Shown here: positions 45,011 to 56,377 of the stretch, in pieces
Layout of the letters: each line of letters starts with the position of its first letter
Numbering within the stretch: position 1 is the first letter of the stretch
From: Enchytraeus crypticus
Taxonomy: Eukaryota > Annelida > Clitellata > Enchytraeida > Enchytraeidae
Direction: 5' to 3'
NCBI GenBank assembly: GCA_905160935.1
Contig: CAJHZI010000840.1
Location: 62,001 to 126,000, forward strand
DNA: 64,000 nt
The notes under the pieces: generated by a model
The model's input: the letters and a program-made list of their open reading frames with translations, nothing else
Databases searched by the model: none
What the model was told of the DNA's origin: nothing
Made by a program: the position numbers and the translations under genes

Positions 45011-45670
45011 TTGAGTTTCAATGTTACTATTAAGTATGTAAGTTTTAAGTACTTTAAGGTCCTTGATATTTTTTCTGCTTTCGTCTAACCTTTCTAATTT
45101 TCTTTCGGTGTGTCCTTAACTTCTGTTTTAACGATATGTCGCTTTGGGTGTAGCGCATTTAGGAGAATTACCCTGCTTCTATCGCAGTTCGTAGTAGAGA
45201 GCTATGATTGATTATGTGATGATTATTGATTTGGTTGTAATTACAACCAAAACAACGTTAAGATAGTCAACGAACATGTAGCATCTACGAAGTTGACGCT
45301 GATTGTTTTGTTTTCAGTAAGGTCCATGAAAATGTTGATATTATCATTTCTGATTAATTGATATGGGTATTAGAGAAAAAAGTTATTGTCATTCTGCTAC
45401 CTACAGCGCGGCCTCCCAACTTAGTCATTTTTGCAACTCAGGATGCCGCGGCACCCAGGTTGTGAACTGCTGCCATAGAGTTAATCTGATTTTCTAACTA
45501 CAACTTCCTTAATTAATTTTGATTCATATCGTACCTAGTCTTTCCAATTTTAAATGAATTATCTAATATAGTTCTTATCAAATCCGATTTAGGCGTATCC
45601 TACAATAGTAATGAAAGTAATTAGAATTCATTAATAATCAATGCACTAAATCTTTTGACGGATTGCACAG
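45011..45670 (+). other. IF intron 1, 3' part
   Basis: No repeat family recognised. The intron ends 'ttttgacggattgcacag' at 45670. Confidence 0.4.
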
Positions 45671-45857
45671 ACTAAAGGACGTGACACAAGCCTGGAGCGA
45701 CGAGAGAGAGCGGAATGTATCTCTTTTAAATCTGCTGAGAGATTGCGAAGCCCAGCTACTCCTAACAAGTGGCAGATTAGAAAGATACGACGCAGATCGA
45801 GCAGCGGAAAAGAAATTGATCGCAACACTGCAAGAAAATACAAAGAGAGCCAGATTT
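45671..45857 (+). CDS. IF gene exon 2: coil 1B
   Basis: Residues 203-265. The acceptor 'ttgcacag' is followed by A, which completes the split Arg codon from exon 1, then 'LKDVTQAWSDERERNVSLL' and so on. The heptad pattern is continuous. The donor after 'KRARF' is 'ttt|gttagt' (phase 0); beyond it the frame runs into non-helical text, confirming the exon end. 187 nt is one base plus 62 codons. A SINE tail scrap lies about 75 bp downstream. Confidence 0.88.
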
Positions 45858-45931
45858 GTTAGTACTATCGTACTATATATTAAATTTTTTTGTTCCAACA
45901 TAATACATGTTGGAAAATGTAGGCCTACATA

Positions 45932-45965
45932 TGAGCTGATAAAGCTAATGTTAACGTTATTAATG
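45932..45965 (-). mobile_element. SINE tail scrap
   Basis: 'gagctgataaagctaatgtt' and 'aacgtta' match the 3' end of the SINE family on the minus strand; the rest is missing. Confidence 0.4.
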
Positions 45966-46924
45966 TTTTAGTCAAAGTTTCGTTTCCTTTTCATTATATA
46001 TTCATTTCTTTATTCGTCAAAAACAGACAGGATCAAGATACATCACTCATACATACACACACATACGATCATAGAATAATCAAAATGCATTATAAGAAAC
46101 TTAAATAGAGTTCCTACTAATTCCAGCACTAACATTGAACGATTCGTAAATTAAATACCCGCTTCTACCATAGAACACTCTATTGTCCAGAACCATCGAA
46201 CAATTTATAGGCAATCTAAAACAATCACACAGTTTATCTAGAACCCTCAGTATATGTCTAGTAATGCTTTAAAATTATATTTCTAATGACTTTATTTAGG
46301 CTGTTTTTAAAGAAATTAAACATAATACGTTTAAAATCCATCTTAACCAACCCTATCAAAGTTGATTTTTCAGATTCACATTTATGATAGTTAAAAAATG
46401 TTCTATATACACTCTTAAGGCAACATTTAACTCTTGAATTTGATCGTTTATAAGTGAAATACTAACAGTAGCATATACAATTGGCCGATCACTGCTCTTT
46501 CGACTCAACTGAATGGTGCTCTGTGAAGTGCGCAACTCTCACTCACAGCTCAGTGGTCTCTAAGAGCTGCTCTCAGTGAGCAACACCAGGCCATGTAGCA
46601 GGCCTATTCAGGCCTGCAGGGGTGAAGTCCTAAATTAATTAGTGGGTCGATTGGCATTAAGCACAATTTTGCTTAAATCAGCAGAGAAGAAGCAGCTAAA
46701 ATCAAAGTGTGCATACTTTTGCTTTTATTTAGAAAAATTTTCATATTCCACGTACAAAACTATACAAAAAGACGTAATGAAGTTATATTAAATTGAATGT
46801 TACTGTAGCCAGACAAAGAAACTAATGTGAAATTACTGCAATTTGAAGTCAGAAAGATTTTCAGTGACTCAAGAGTGCAAAAAAGCAACTTTGAAACGTT
46901 TACATACATGTACAGCTACTACAG
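45966..46924 (+). other. IF intron 2, unassigned
   Basis: No gene or shared repeat recognised in this part of intron 2. Confidence 0.4.
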
Positions 46925-47020
46925 TCAGTGAAATCAATCAATCAAACAATCAATCAATAAGAACCTAACGTCCAGTTCCTCGCCATAAGGCAATGTCAGG
47001 GACGTCGTAATGCATATTAC
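46925..47020 (-). mobile_element. L2/CR1-like LINE 3' tail
   Basis: (caat)n at 46935-46958, then 'aacctaacgtccagttcctc', 'gccataaggcaatgtcaggg' is the reverse of the L2-like terminus at 53745-53790, including its tail of 'attg' repeats. Confidence 0.75.
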
Positions 47021-48124
47021 ACACTTATACATGGATATAGTAAAATAATGCAGGTCTATATGGGCCTGCTTTTTAAACGATCTAGGACTGGCGGGTTCTC
47101 ACTCTCAGTCTCTCAGACTGTGGTATATTTTATTCTATTAGCTATAGGTGACAGCTGCCGTCTCGAAAAAATATAAACTGCATGCACATGTATTATTAGT
47201 AGATGCATGTAACCTGCAGTTTATAAAATCGCTTTATACAATGCCGTTTCAGATGGGGAAAGTTCGACTGTGAACTAGAACCGTCGCTAGTGGTACATTC
47301 GGGATGCGAAGTCTATGTATACCTGCATATGCAATTTGTTGTACACATTTCCTTAATGGTGTGGCGCAAATTTAAGGTTATTAGCCTTGGAGTTTACACA
47401 GTAACATTAATATGAATATAATGGTGTTTTTTTACTATTGTTTCATCGTATGTATTTTGTCTACGGTACAGTCAGTTTACAACACTCGCATCATGCAGGG
47501 TTACCAGATACATGTGTCTAGAAACTTTAAGCCAAATGGCTTAACGAAACTACCAAAAATATAGCCCAATTGTGCGTGAAATTCGCCCAACTGGCAACAC
47601 TGGCTGACTAAAGGAGTAGATTCCTTGAGGACCTAGACTACTAGAAGTCACGTAGGCCTTGGACACAGTGCAGTGACTCTATTTAGTGCCTGAACCAGTT
47701 GAAAACCGTGAGCATTAGACACAGGCGCAGTACAGGGACTTTAGTCAGTGCACGAGCCAGTAGAGAGCAGTGTGCAGGTGAGCAGCTCGAAAGAGTCAGC
47801 TCATTGAGCTGTGTTATACTGTTTATGAGTTTGTTGAGTTTATATACTGCTCACCATATGAAAACATATGCTCAGCATATGTTTATATGCTAATATTACA
47901 AATGAGTCGGTTAAAATGGTTAAAATAGCATAGGTTCAAATGTGCAAGCAATAGATCTTTAAAAGATGTAATCTTGTCAGCTCAGTTAAATAAGCTGATT
48001 TACTCAATATATTATTGTAACTAGAGTAAAATTTTCTAATAATCATACTGGTATCAACCATTAGATTCTTACCTGCTGTTAATGTAATACATAAGTATTA
48101 TTACAACATTTCTATTCCTTTACA
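47021..48124 (+). other. IF intron 2, with tandem duplication
   Basis: Unassigned except for an imperfect tandem duplication of about 57 bp at 47654-47772 ('gacacagtgcagtgactcta' / 'gacacaggcgcagtacaggg'). Confidence 0.45.
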
Positions 48125-48760
48125 AAATGATTTCCTTCGGCTTGAATATACTTGTATTTCTGCAGTCCTTTTCGAAATTCAAGCATAGCTCGATTGATTG
48201 TCTCTTGTGGTATGTTTTGCAATACTTTCTCATGAACCGATTTGACTTCAGGTTTACTAGTTGGTTTAGGCTTGAACTATTTATATGGTTGCAACATTTG
48301 TGTCCTACAAGCAGTAGTCCAGAGGACTACTTTTGGCGAAAAGGAGGTCATTCGTTTTTTTTTGTAAACTCTCTACTGTGGTCTTCTAACGATTCTTGAG
48401 CAAGGTGAGATGAATGGGCCGGTGCGCAGTCTTGCTGGAAAGTGAGTTGACAACAGGCTGTTACAGTCCTCAATGAGCTTGGGAAGAAAGTCTTTCGAGA
48501 AGAAATCATTGACCTTCAACTTCTCTGAAACGAAGTGGAGCCTTCCTTTACCCCAAATCAAGTTCCTGCAGATATCATAACATAAGACGAAAACTTAGCT
48601 CGTTGGATTAAAAGACGTCTTGTTTCAATATCCCTCTTTCTGTCTTTGGACCAAACACGGGTGCATTGAGTGGACTATTGCGGCCGGATTTAGTGCACGT
48701 GGTATAGCTGCGCCTCAATAAACGAAGTTGAGCTTTATCGGCATCGGTTAGTACTTTGTG
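48125..48760 (-). pseudogene. Tc/mariner-like transposase remnant
   Basis: The minus strand at 48561-48430 reads 'IWGKGRLHFVSEKLKVNDFF' and 'LPKLIEDCNSL', then in a shifted frame 'FQQDCAPAHSSHLAQ', which resembles the DDE-type QQDxAPxH motif of the Tc1/mariner superfamily. Further on, 'SSGLLLVGHKCCNH' stands where the family has its third catalytic residue region, and 'LNFEKDCRN' near 48160 resembles its C-terminus. To the right, 'LTDADKAQLRL' near 48745 may be the N-terminal side. Several frameshifts; no terminal inverted repeats found. Confidence 0.65.
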
Positions 48761-51439
48761 GGTGATCACTTTGGAAGACCGAGTGTTGACAACTTCGAAT
48801 GAAAAAATCCTCAGGGATGGTTATTCTTAAATCTGCCCGTCTGCAATCGATGCGCCATAAAAACCAAAAAGGTAGCATTACTAAAAACCATTGAGAAAAA
48901 TGAGGAAATTGGTCTTAAAACAAGCATCAGTGCTTCCTGACCCAGTGTGCCGTTATGTTTATGTTATGACTAAAGTAAAAGACTTCTATCTTTTACTTCT
49001 CATCAGTAAAAAATACTATCTTCTTCTTCTTCATTGTCATTCGACTTAGCCCAGCTGTTTTCAGCTGTTCTAACGGATAAAATATGTTGAACATTGCCTC
49101 TTCTGCTAAAGAAAGCTATTCCTATATTTTGAAGAAAATTTTCGATATCCATGCCATGCTAAAATTGATTTTAGCACTTTTTTTGGTAGAAAAGCTTTAA
49201 AGCTTTAATTTTGTTACTACTGAATATTTTTTCACAAAATTTGCTAGTTATATGCAGAAACTTCTCCTCTAGAAGCTCCACAAAATTTGTGCTAATATTT
49301 TGAGTTTTGTTGTTTGCAACTTTAGTGGCGGCTTAACAGATGTCTCTGCTATTGTAGACATTAATATACGTTTGCAGATGTCATTAAGGTGCCACCTAAC
49401 TGATCAGCTATTGGGAACTACGAAAGGTGTTGGGGGGGATTCGACTACTGTCTCGGCATCTAACCTCATTGCCTACAGATTGTTCTAATTTATTTTACTG
49501 TACTTGAGAGCTTCGATTAAGAAATAATAACGCAACATAATGTTTAAAATAGTCGACTAACTGTCTTAAAGCTCGTACAAGCCCTACAACACCTTCCTGT
49601 CTACCATCATTAGATTTAAAGTTTTATCACCATCCGTCAGAGTCCCAAATGTCGACTAATTCTCAAGCTCTGCAGACACACCCACATCCAGATACAGATA
49701 CACTCATCCTAGATACTACATTAGAGAGCTTAGACATGAGTGTGTTTCAGTCTACGATGCTTACAGTCTATGATGCTTACACACTGCGAAGAAGTGGCCC
49801 TGAGGTTCTCAGCTCTTGTTGAGACTTACCGCCTCTAGCTCATCGATGTGCCAGTTAGTTAGAATTTGCCTGAGCAATGGTAAATTGACTGACTCCGGTG
49901 GTTTTCCCTACACATCATCATCCACTTATAAAGATTCGAAGGCTCTCCCTCTATCGTTGCTGTCAAAGAAACCAGGGTCGCCGTCGTCCGCGCAGGGCTC
50001 GACGGTTTCTCCGGTGGATACTTCGGGTTCCCCTTCCTTGCTCTCCAGCTATGAACACATCCTCCGGTGCTTCTTATCAACCCTACTTCCGTCCCTTAGC
50101 ATCATTTCTCTCGAATTTATTTTCATATTTGTTACAAATGTTAACTAATACTTCTTCTTTGATAATGTTCGACTCATCATTGTTATCGCTTCTCCACGTA
50201 GTTGTCTCCGTTTTCTCTTTAATCGACTAGTCAATAATTTCTCGTATCATCACTGCTTCATTGATATTATCCTCAATATCAATTAAATCTGACTCACCAT
50301 GTGTGCAGTCATTAACATGATTAATCTCCTCTGACTCGCTTTTAATGTTAGTTTCTTCAGTTACAATGTTAACTTCTTTCAAATCATCTCTGATGTTAGT
50401 TTCTTCTTCAGTTGCGTGTTTAATTTCTATCTACCGGTTACCGATTTTTCTTCTTGTGGCGAACTAAATTCTTTAGGAGGACTTTAATTAGTTTTGTCCT
50501 GTTGTACTTTTTTAAAATTTCATCAGCGTGTCCTAAAAATCCAATCTGCAAATTCAACTTTTGTAAGTATGACTAATTTTTCCATTTTTCATTTGCCATT
50601 TCCTCATTCTCTTGAATGCTATTCGCTAGCTTACTTCGTTCATCCATTAGATCTATTTCATCAACTGTTCTTTGCACTTCTCCGTTCTTTGCAGTTACAA
50701 CAAAATTTAATAGTTCTTCATTTCTTGCTATATACTTTGTCATATTCCTATGAAAATCCTTATAGGATGACATTTCGTTCGGTCTCGTTTATTGCTCAGT
50801 AAATTATGTAATATTTCTATTCGTTCTAATTTTATAGGTACAGAAATATTAGGCAGTGAAATGTTGAATATTTATTTACATCTTGTTATTGTTCAGTGCA
50901 ATATTGATTAAAGTGTAATTACATTCTCTCGTGTAATATTAAACGTCTCTTTTACATTTCCATATATACAATAATAGACAACAAAAGATAGTAAAGTTCT
51001 AGCAAAATTTCCAGGTTCCTAGTAAAAGTTTTCAAGGCAGGTCCTCAATAAAAGTAAGGGCATGTTGCTTTTAAACTACCGGCTACGAGCCCCCAATTAT
51101 AATAATTTCATTTATTATACTAATCTGTCTGCAGTTAACGTGTCTTCCATTATAAATATATGCTATATTTAATTTACCTATTTTTACCATGCATACGCTG
51201 ACTTCTTTAAATCGTGCTTTCTATTTAATTTAATAATATGTCAAACATAGAAATGACATTTACATTAATAATACATTAATAATACAATGTCCTAAAACAA
51301 TATTAAGTCGCCTTATTCTCCACTCAGCCTACCTATCGATTGCTCTATATTTAACAAGTGTAGGCCGCTGAGAACAATATTTAGAAACCAGAAATTTTAG
51401 AAATTTTGAAGTGAAAATTTATTGTATTTAGAATTTTCT
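48761..51439 (+). other. IF intron 2, unassigned
   Basis: Mostly without recognisable content. The minus strand at 50080-49860 and 50773-50573 has short protein-like frames ('SSPARTTATLVSLTATIEGE', 'YKDFHRNMTKYIARNEELLN', acidic and coiled-coil-like) separated by stops. They could be remnants of one retroelement Gag. I cannot place them. Confidence 0.3.
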
Positions 51440-51582
51440 AAAACATAACAGTGGGATAGTGGATAGAGAAAAGTAAAGGTGCAAGTGTTGATCCTTGGGG
51501 CAAACCACGAAGAATTTGTAGTTCAGGAGAGCATTCATGATCTATAATAACTGATTGAGGGCGACCAGAAAGGCAGGATGAG

Positions 51583-51620
<38 letters not shown>

Positions 51621-52091
51621 GAGAGCAGAGTCAGAGATAACAAAGAAAGTTTTAAGTCTACTGGTGAGAATGTTTTGATCAATGGTGTCGAAGGCAACCG
51701 AAAGATCAAGTAGTACTAGGGCGGATAAAATTGTGAGAATTTAAGGCTAGGCAAAGGTCATTACGAATTCTGAGTAAAGCAGTTTCTGTGGGGTGAAGCT
51801 TTCTATATGCAGATTGGAATCAAGATAGAGAAGGAAAAGTGTCAAGATGGCTGATTTTGGAAATAAAATTTACTTTGGATATGGGACGACATCTAGAAAG
51901 ATCGTCTTTAGGAAGTGACTGCTTTTTAAACAGAGGAGATAGAACAGCAGTTTTAAAAGTGGAAGGAAAAATTCCCCCAGAAAGTGAAAGATTAACCAGA
52001 TGGGTTATTGGAGGAAAGATGGCGTCAATATCACCGGAGTCTATAGCTAAAGGAGGTCAGAGTGGATTATAAGTACAGCTGTGTCTGTGTA
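51440..52091 (-). pseudogene. L2/CR1-like RT fragment with (GA)n expansion
   Basis: The minus strand reads 'LVLLDLSVAFDTIDQNILTS' (catalytic Asp block), then a Leu-Ser run from (CT)n at 51591-51617 within the 'SYLSGR' region, then 'ILRGLPQGSTLAPLLFSI' near 51520-51470. The microsatellite grew inside former coding sequence. Confidence 0.8.
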
Positions 52092-52230
52092 GATCAGAGT
52101 GGATTTTATGTACTGCGGTCTCAGTGGAATGATTGGCTCTGTATGCAGACTTAATTGTTACTCGTCACCTGGTCTGCATTCAGAGCCAATCATTCCATAG
52201 ACACCGCAGTACATAAAATCCACTCTGATC
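52092..52230. repeat. 59-bp inverted repeat joining two L2-like fragments
   Basis: Arms 52092-52150 and 52172-52230 are complementary with only a few mismatches, around a 21-nt spacer. Each arm is L2-like sequence leading into an RT fragment facing outward, so the structure is a head-to-head pair. Confidence 0.85.
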
Positions 52231-52560
52231 TCCTTCGAGCTATAGACTCGGGTGATTCAGGGGTGTTGGTGTTGTTGGATCTCTCATCCGCTTTTGACAC
52301 TGCGATTACTGCGCATTTCTGCATTGATTGAGAGGTTGGCAGTATCGTGTGGACTTCGTGGATCAGAGCTGAACTGGTTCACTTCATTTCTTAGTGAAAG
52401 ATCTCAGTTTGTAACATACAATGGTCAGCATTCAATAGCAGTCCTTCTCAGGAAAGGTATTGCGTCGAGTTCCTCAGGGTTTACTACTGGGACCTACACA
52501 CTCCTATTCAAACTCTACATTACTGACCTAGATTCTTTGTAAAACATCTTCATTTTTAAT
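52172..52560 (+). pseudogene. L2/CR1-like RT fragment
   Basis: Plus-strand text 'AIDSGDSGVLVLLDLSSAFDT', in another frame 'LIERLAVSCGLRGSELNWF' and 'FTSFLSERSQFVTYNGQHS', then 'LLLGPTLLFKLYITDLDSL': the RT core up to just before the YADD motif, with frameshifts. Confidence 0.8.
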
Positions 52561-52599
52561 GTGATCTTTATAAGATCACATTAAAAATAGCATTCTTCT

Positions 52600-53215
52600 A
52601 TAGAACCACATCTCTGTTGCCTCAAGTTTCGATCCAATTATAGAAGGAATTGTCCGAACTTCACTTCCATATAACAATATTGGTTGAATATAGCATTGAA
52701 GTAGTCTTTTTTTATATCAATGGATAATTTATGGCTTCTGAAAATCTTTGACATTCTGTTATATGCCTCCGTAGCCATGGCTATTCTTCTGTTTATTTCC
52801 TTGTCAAATTTCCCATTTTGATGAATAAGTGACCCTAAATATATGACTGATTCGACTTGTTTGACATTTTGACCTCTTACATTGATTAAGCGTGGCTGTG
52901 GCATTTTTAGTTCGCTAACTGTCATGCGTTCTGTTTTCTTCATATTTATAGATAGTCCACTAGCCTCACTATGATATATTGAATGCTTTTTTAGTTGGAT
53001 ATTGTATGCTTTTGTAGTTGGATATTGATCCAACTATAATATACAATAACTGCACTACAATATACAATATCTATTGAAGTTTATCTCGCGATTCGGTAAT
53101 AAGAACTATGTCATCAGCATAACGTATATTATTAAGATTGTATCCTCCAATTACTAAGCCTTTTATTTCATTGATATTCCTCATTATATTTTAGCTATAT
53201 AAGTTAAAGAGATCT
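52600..53215 (-). pseudogene. third RTE-like LINE family fragment
   Basis: The minus strand reads 'IKGLVIGGYNLNNIRYADDI' and 'VLITESRDKLQ' (active-site YADD intact, about 53165-53080), a small local rearrangement at 53000-53070, then 'ASGLSINMKKTERMTVSE', 'QVESVIYLGSLIHQNGK' and 'EINRRIAMATEAYNRM'. The order is that of RTE-type RT plus thumb. The text differs from the two other RTE-like families here. Confidence 0.8.
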
Positions 53216-53359
53216 AATTTGTAAAAAAAAATATTTTTTTAAATCTAATTTTTTATTAAGTAACGTAAAATGTAGGTTAAATGTAAATAACTGTTTTCTG
53301 CATATTGTACTTCTAGTAATACACGAAAGAATAAAATTCACGATAGCTTCCTTGACCTT

Positions 53360-53800
53360 CAAAATTTTAAATTATGGTAAACCATCCTATCTTACTGATC
53401 TTTTATCAATCTATCAACCCTCTCGAAGTCTTCGTTCCTCCAGTATCATATAACATTCTCACTGTACCAAACATTAAATCTGCCATGGGCAGACGCTACT
53501 TCATGTTTTCTGGTCTGACAATATGGAACTCTATGCCACAAGATCTTCGACCTTGTAACTGTATTGATATTTTCCTTGTCAAGCTAAAAACCCATCTCTT
53601 GATAGGTCGAAACTTTGGCCCGCTTGTCTTGGTTCGTAGACTTGCGCTGTTTTGGTCTCACCTTCTATTGTAGTCTCTGTGTACTCAGTCGTCATCATGT
53701 GGTGCTTTGGCGCCTGTTTGTGAAGAGTTCGCAAGAAATATCCCTGACATTGCCTTTTGGCGAGGAACCGGATGTTAAATTCTTATTGATTGATTGACTG
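53360..53800 (+). pseudogene. L2/CR1-like LINE 3' end in IF intron 2
   Basis: 'MGRRYFMFSGLTIWNSMPQD' and 'IFLVKLKTHLL' are the C-terminal signature of L2/CR1 proteins. A 3' UTR follows with 'ccctgacattgccttttggc', 'gaggaaccggatgttaaatt' and an (attg)n tail at 53785-53800. It ends only about 45 bp before exon 3, so the splice acceptor region lies just downstream of the LINE tail. Confidence 0.85.
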
Positions 53801-53843
53801 ATATGCTGTATTTATGGGCTTGAATTGATTACAATTTGTGTAG

Positions 53844-53939
53844 GATTTAGACAACGAGACCCTTTTAAGAATCGAAGCAGAGAATCGATGTATTACACTG
53901 GAGGAAGAACTGGAATTTCTGAAGGCCGTACATGAGCAG
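53844..53939 (+). CDS. IF gene exon 3: coil 1B C-terminal part
   Basis: Residues 266-297: 'DLDNETLLRIEAENRC' then 'LEEELEFLKAVHEQ', the strongly conserved block near the end of IF coil 1B. The acceptor is 'acaatttgtgtag' and the donor 'gagcag|gtacgg'; both ends are phase 0, matching exons 2 and 4. Confidence 0.92.
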
Positions 53940-54782
53940 GTACGGAACGCAGAAGGTTTTCTGTAGCACTCTCTTATATTTTGGTGTAGCAGGCTATTAT
54001 CAAAACAAATAAAAACTCAATTGTTTGTTCATCCATTGTCTGCTGTGATGTGGTAGGCCTATCTGATTATGACAAAGTTCAGCGATAGTCGGATTTTAGT
54101 ATTTTTTTGATAAAATTTTGCCCGCAAAAATTATGCCGTTGGTTAAGGGATAACATTGTAATTTCTCATTGCTTTTCATATTCTTGCATATTGCTAAATG
54201 CACTTTCATCAAAATGCTGTCATTTTCTTGAGTTTCTAAAGTTGATGGCCCGCTTACGCTGCTGGCCTATGATTCAAAATTTAGGCCTTCTAAGGGATTC
54301 TCTTGGAATTCCGTTAGGATTCTGTTAAGATTCTGTTTCTCAATAGACAATCGAATATAACTTAAGGCCTACAGTTTTTAAATTCTCATCTCTTCTCTTA
54401 GTATGAGAGGTGTGTGATATCCTTTTCACGTTATCTCATGTAATCTGGAAAACAGAATGGAATTAATATAGCCTACGTAGCTTGCAGTCGTCCGGATTAG
54501 ATATTCATTCTAAATAGATCAAACTGATGCTAAACTATATTTTACATATTTTGATTTTTCTTGTGCAAACCTGTTCAAGTATCAGTTTACTTATATTGCT
54601 AAATCAAAATTGTATATACCATTTTTGCTTAACCAAAATTCAAACAGATGGTTTTTATTGATACATTTAGATTTCAGAGCCCAAAAACAAACGAATTAGT
54701 AATACTACAATTTGTAACTTACTGATTAAATTGTTGATTGTTTGAATGATTTATAATTGTTTGATTGATTCTTTATATTCAG
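53940..54782 (+). other. IF intron 3
   Basis: 843 bp, no repeat family recognised. The acceptor tract is 'ttgattctttatattcag'. Confidence 0.6.
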
Positions 54783-54944
54783 GAATTGCAGGAATTATCG
54801 GCTCTTGTTTATCGAGACACGACTCTCGAACACAGGGAATTTTGGAGGAGTGAAATGAGTCAGGCTTTGAGAGAAATCCAGCAAATGTACGACGACAAAC
54901 TAGACGATTTAAAGAATGAACTTGAAAGGTTTTACGAACTAAAG
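54783..54944 (+). CDS. IF gene exon 4: end of coil 1B, L12, start of coil 2
   Basis: Residues 298-351: 'ELQELSALVYRDTTLEHREF', then 'MSQALREIQQMYDDKLDDL' and 'ELERFYELK'. 'SQALREI...YD' matches the start of coil 2 in lamins and invertebrate IFs. The donor is 'aaag|gtttgc', phase 0. The next exon should continue coil 2; none is seen in the remaining 9 kb. Confidence 0.92.
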
Positions 54945-55559
54945 GTTTGCCAAATTTCATCGAATGTTGTACCTCACTAAACTTTGATTTAATCTCCAAA
55001 CCATGTTCGAAGAATGCAATAGAGGACTTCCTGCTATTGCATGCTCTGATGCTCACACAGAGCACTGTGAGTTACATTGCTGCATTGTATAAAGTCACAG
55101 CATGCTTCGCAAATATGATGCAGCATTTAAGTATACTGAAAATTAAATCAATGCTATATAGATAGTAGAGAGGAAATTAAATAATTTATGGCAATAAGTT
55201 GGTATTCGAAAAGGTTAAGCTTCAGCAAAATACGAATAGGCCTAATTTAAATATTTTTCATAGAAGAAATTTTGTTAACTAACAATTATACTGAAAAAAT
55301 AACAATATAACAATTACCTAATAGTTGAAAAATGAGAGCTGCTAATAAATTCAGGCCTGACTTCATTGAAGTCTTTCTCAGTCTTTGAATTATTTATTAT
55401 TAATTGTTTATTGCAATGATATCTGACGCAACGCCGAAATCTCATACATTTAGAAAAGCACGTACTAGAATATACATATTGGCATAGGTTTATGTACAAG
55501 TGCATAAATTAAGTAGCAGTCTTTAAAAAGTATTTTCATGATGATGTTATTTTCACCAA
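54945..55559 (+). other. IF intron 4, unassigned
   Basis: No repeat or exon recognised. Confidence 0.4.
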
Positions 55560-56335
55560 TAGTCTGCACTGTTTTAAGCGTCAGCATAACAGGAAGGGAT
55601 CTATCTCTAAGTTTACGACGATTATTATTGCCTTCAATGGTGGCATAAGAAGAAACAAAACGTGATGAGAGTTATTAAGCACAAGATTAAACAATCAGGA
55701 GATTGTCTGCTTTTTCTGCAATTTTGCTGAAGAAATGAATACCACCACAAAAGTTGCACTTTTTAGCCTTCTTAAGAAAAACCTCAAGTCACATTTTATC
55801 CGAGGCTCAAATAAATTCTCACTAGAACTGAGATGAATAAATTAATTTCCATCAAAATAGTAGATTTGAAAACTTTTATTACTACCTCAAAATCCTAACC
55901 CTTAGATTTTAGTTTTCTAATAGCAAAAAGATATGTTGCACAGCTGCCAATTACCTCACTGATGCATTCAGTGAAGGAGAAACTAGATTCAAGTTTTACT
56001 TCCAAACTTTTTATTGAATTGACTATGGCTATACCATCCACAGGTGGTTGTGGAGAACTGAAAGAAAATTTAGACCGAGCAAATCGAAAATGATTTCATG
56101 AGATTTTGCTTTGCTTAATGATACTCTTAAGAGTATTATTAAACAAGTATTGTTAGACCAATTTTCAATGTCAACTTTCAATTTTCTATTTTCAAGTGCT
56201 GCTTCGGTGCTATCAATGTAGTTTGAAGGAACTCTTATAAGAGATAAGTGTCAGCAAACTTTACCACTTGTGTTGTTGTGAGAGTGAAAAGGTTTGAGAT
56301 CCGAAGCGTTAATAGGGAAAGACGCCGGACCAACG
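55560..56335 (-). pseudogene. non-LTR retrotransposon RT C-terminal remnant
   Basis: Minus-strand text in several frames: 'LKVDIENWSNNTCL', 'DGIAIVNSIKSLEVKLES', 'SFTECISEVIGSCATYLFA' and 'IRKLKSKGLGFEVVIKVF' correspond to the region after the YADD motif in CR1/Jockey-like elements (linker, 'YFLxxLKxxG' block). It ends with 'EIDPFLL' near 55600. Heavily degraded. Confidence 0.55.
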
Positions 56336-56377
56336 CCGGACTCTTGAACGATACCAGCATTTGCTAATGAAGATGAC

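Larger units (their letters stand above)
41169..54944 (+). other. intermediate filament gene, 5' part (four exons)
   Basis: The gene encodes a coiled-coil cytoskeletal filament protein. Four exons (608, 187, 96 and 162 nt) join in one frame to 351 codons with introns of 3,894, 7,986 and 843 bp. All have GT...AG ends. The joined protein has a head of about 114 residues, coil 1A, coil 1B and L12, and enters coil 2. From 'YEAEL' in exon 1 to 'AENRC' in exon 3 it is 117 residues, the same as the matching span of vertebrate lamins as I remember them, so it carries the 42-residue coil 1B segment that vertebrate cytoplasmic IFs lack. The long head argues against a nuclear lamin. Together this fits a protostome cytoplasmic IF. 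The LLEGEE rod end, the tail and the stop were not found up to 64 kb. Confidence 0.85.

Noticed and set aside
41169-54944. Nuclear lamin rather than cytoplasmic IF
   Set aside because: Coil 1B is lamin-length, but the head of about 114 residues is much longer than in lamins and has the cytoplasmic style; no NLS or CaaX region is visible to support a lamin. Not fully excluded because the tail is missing.
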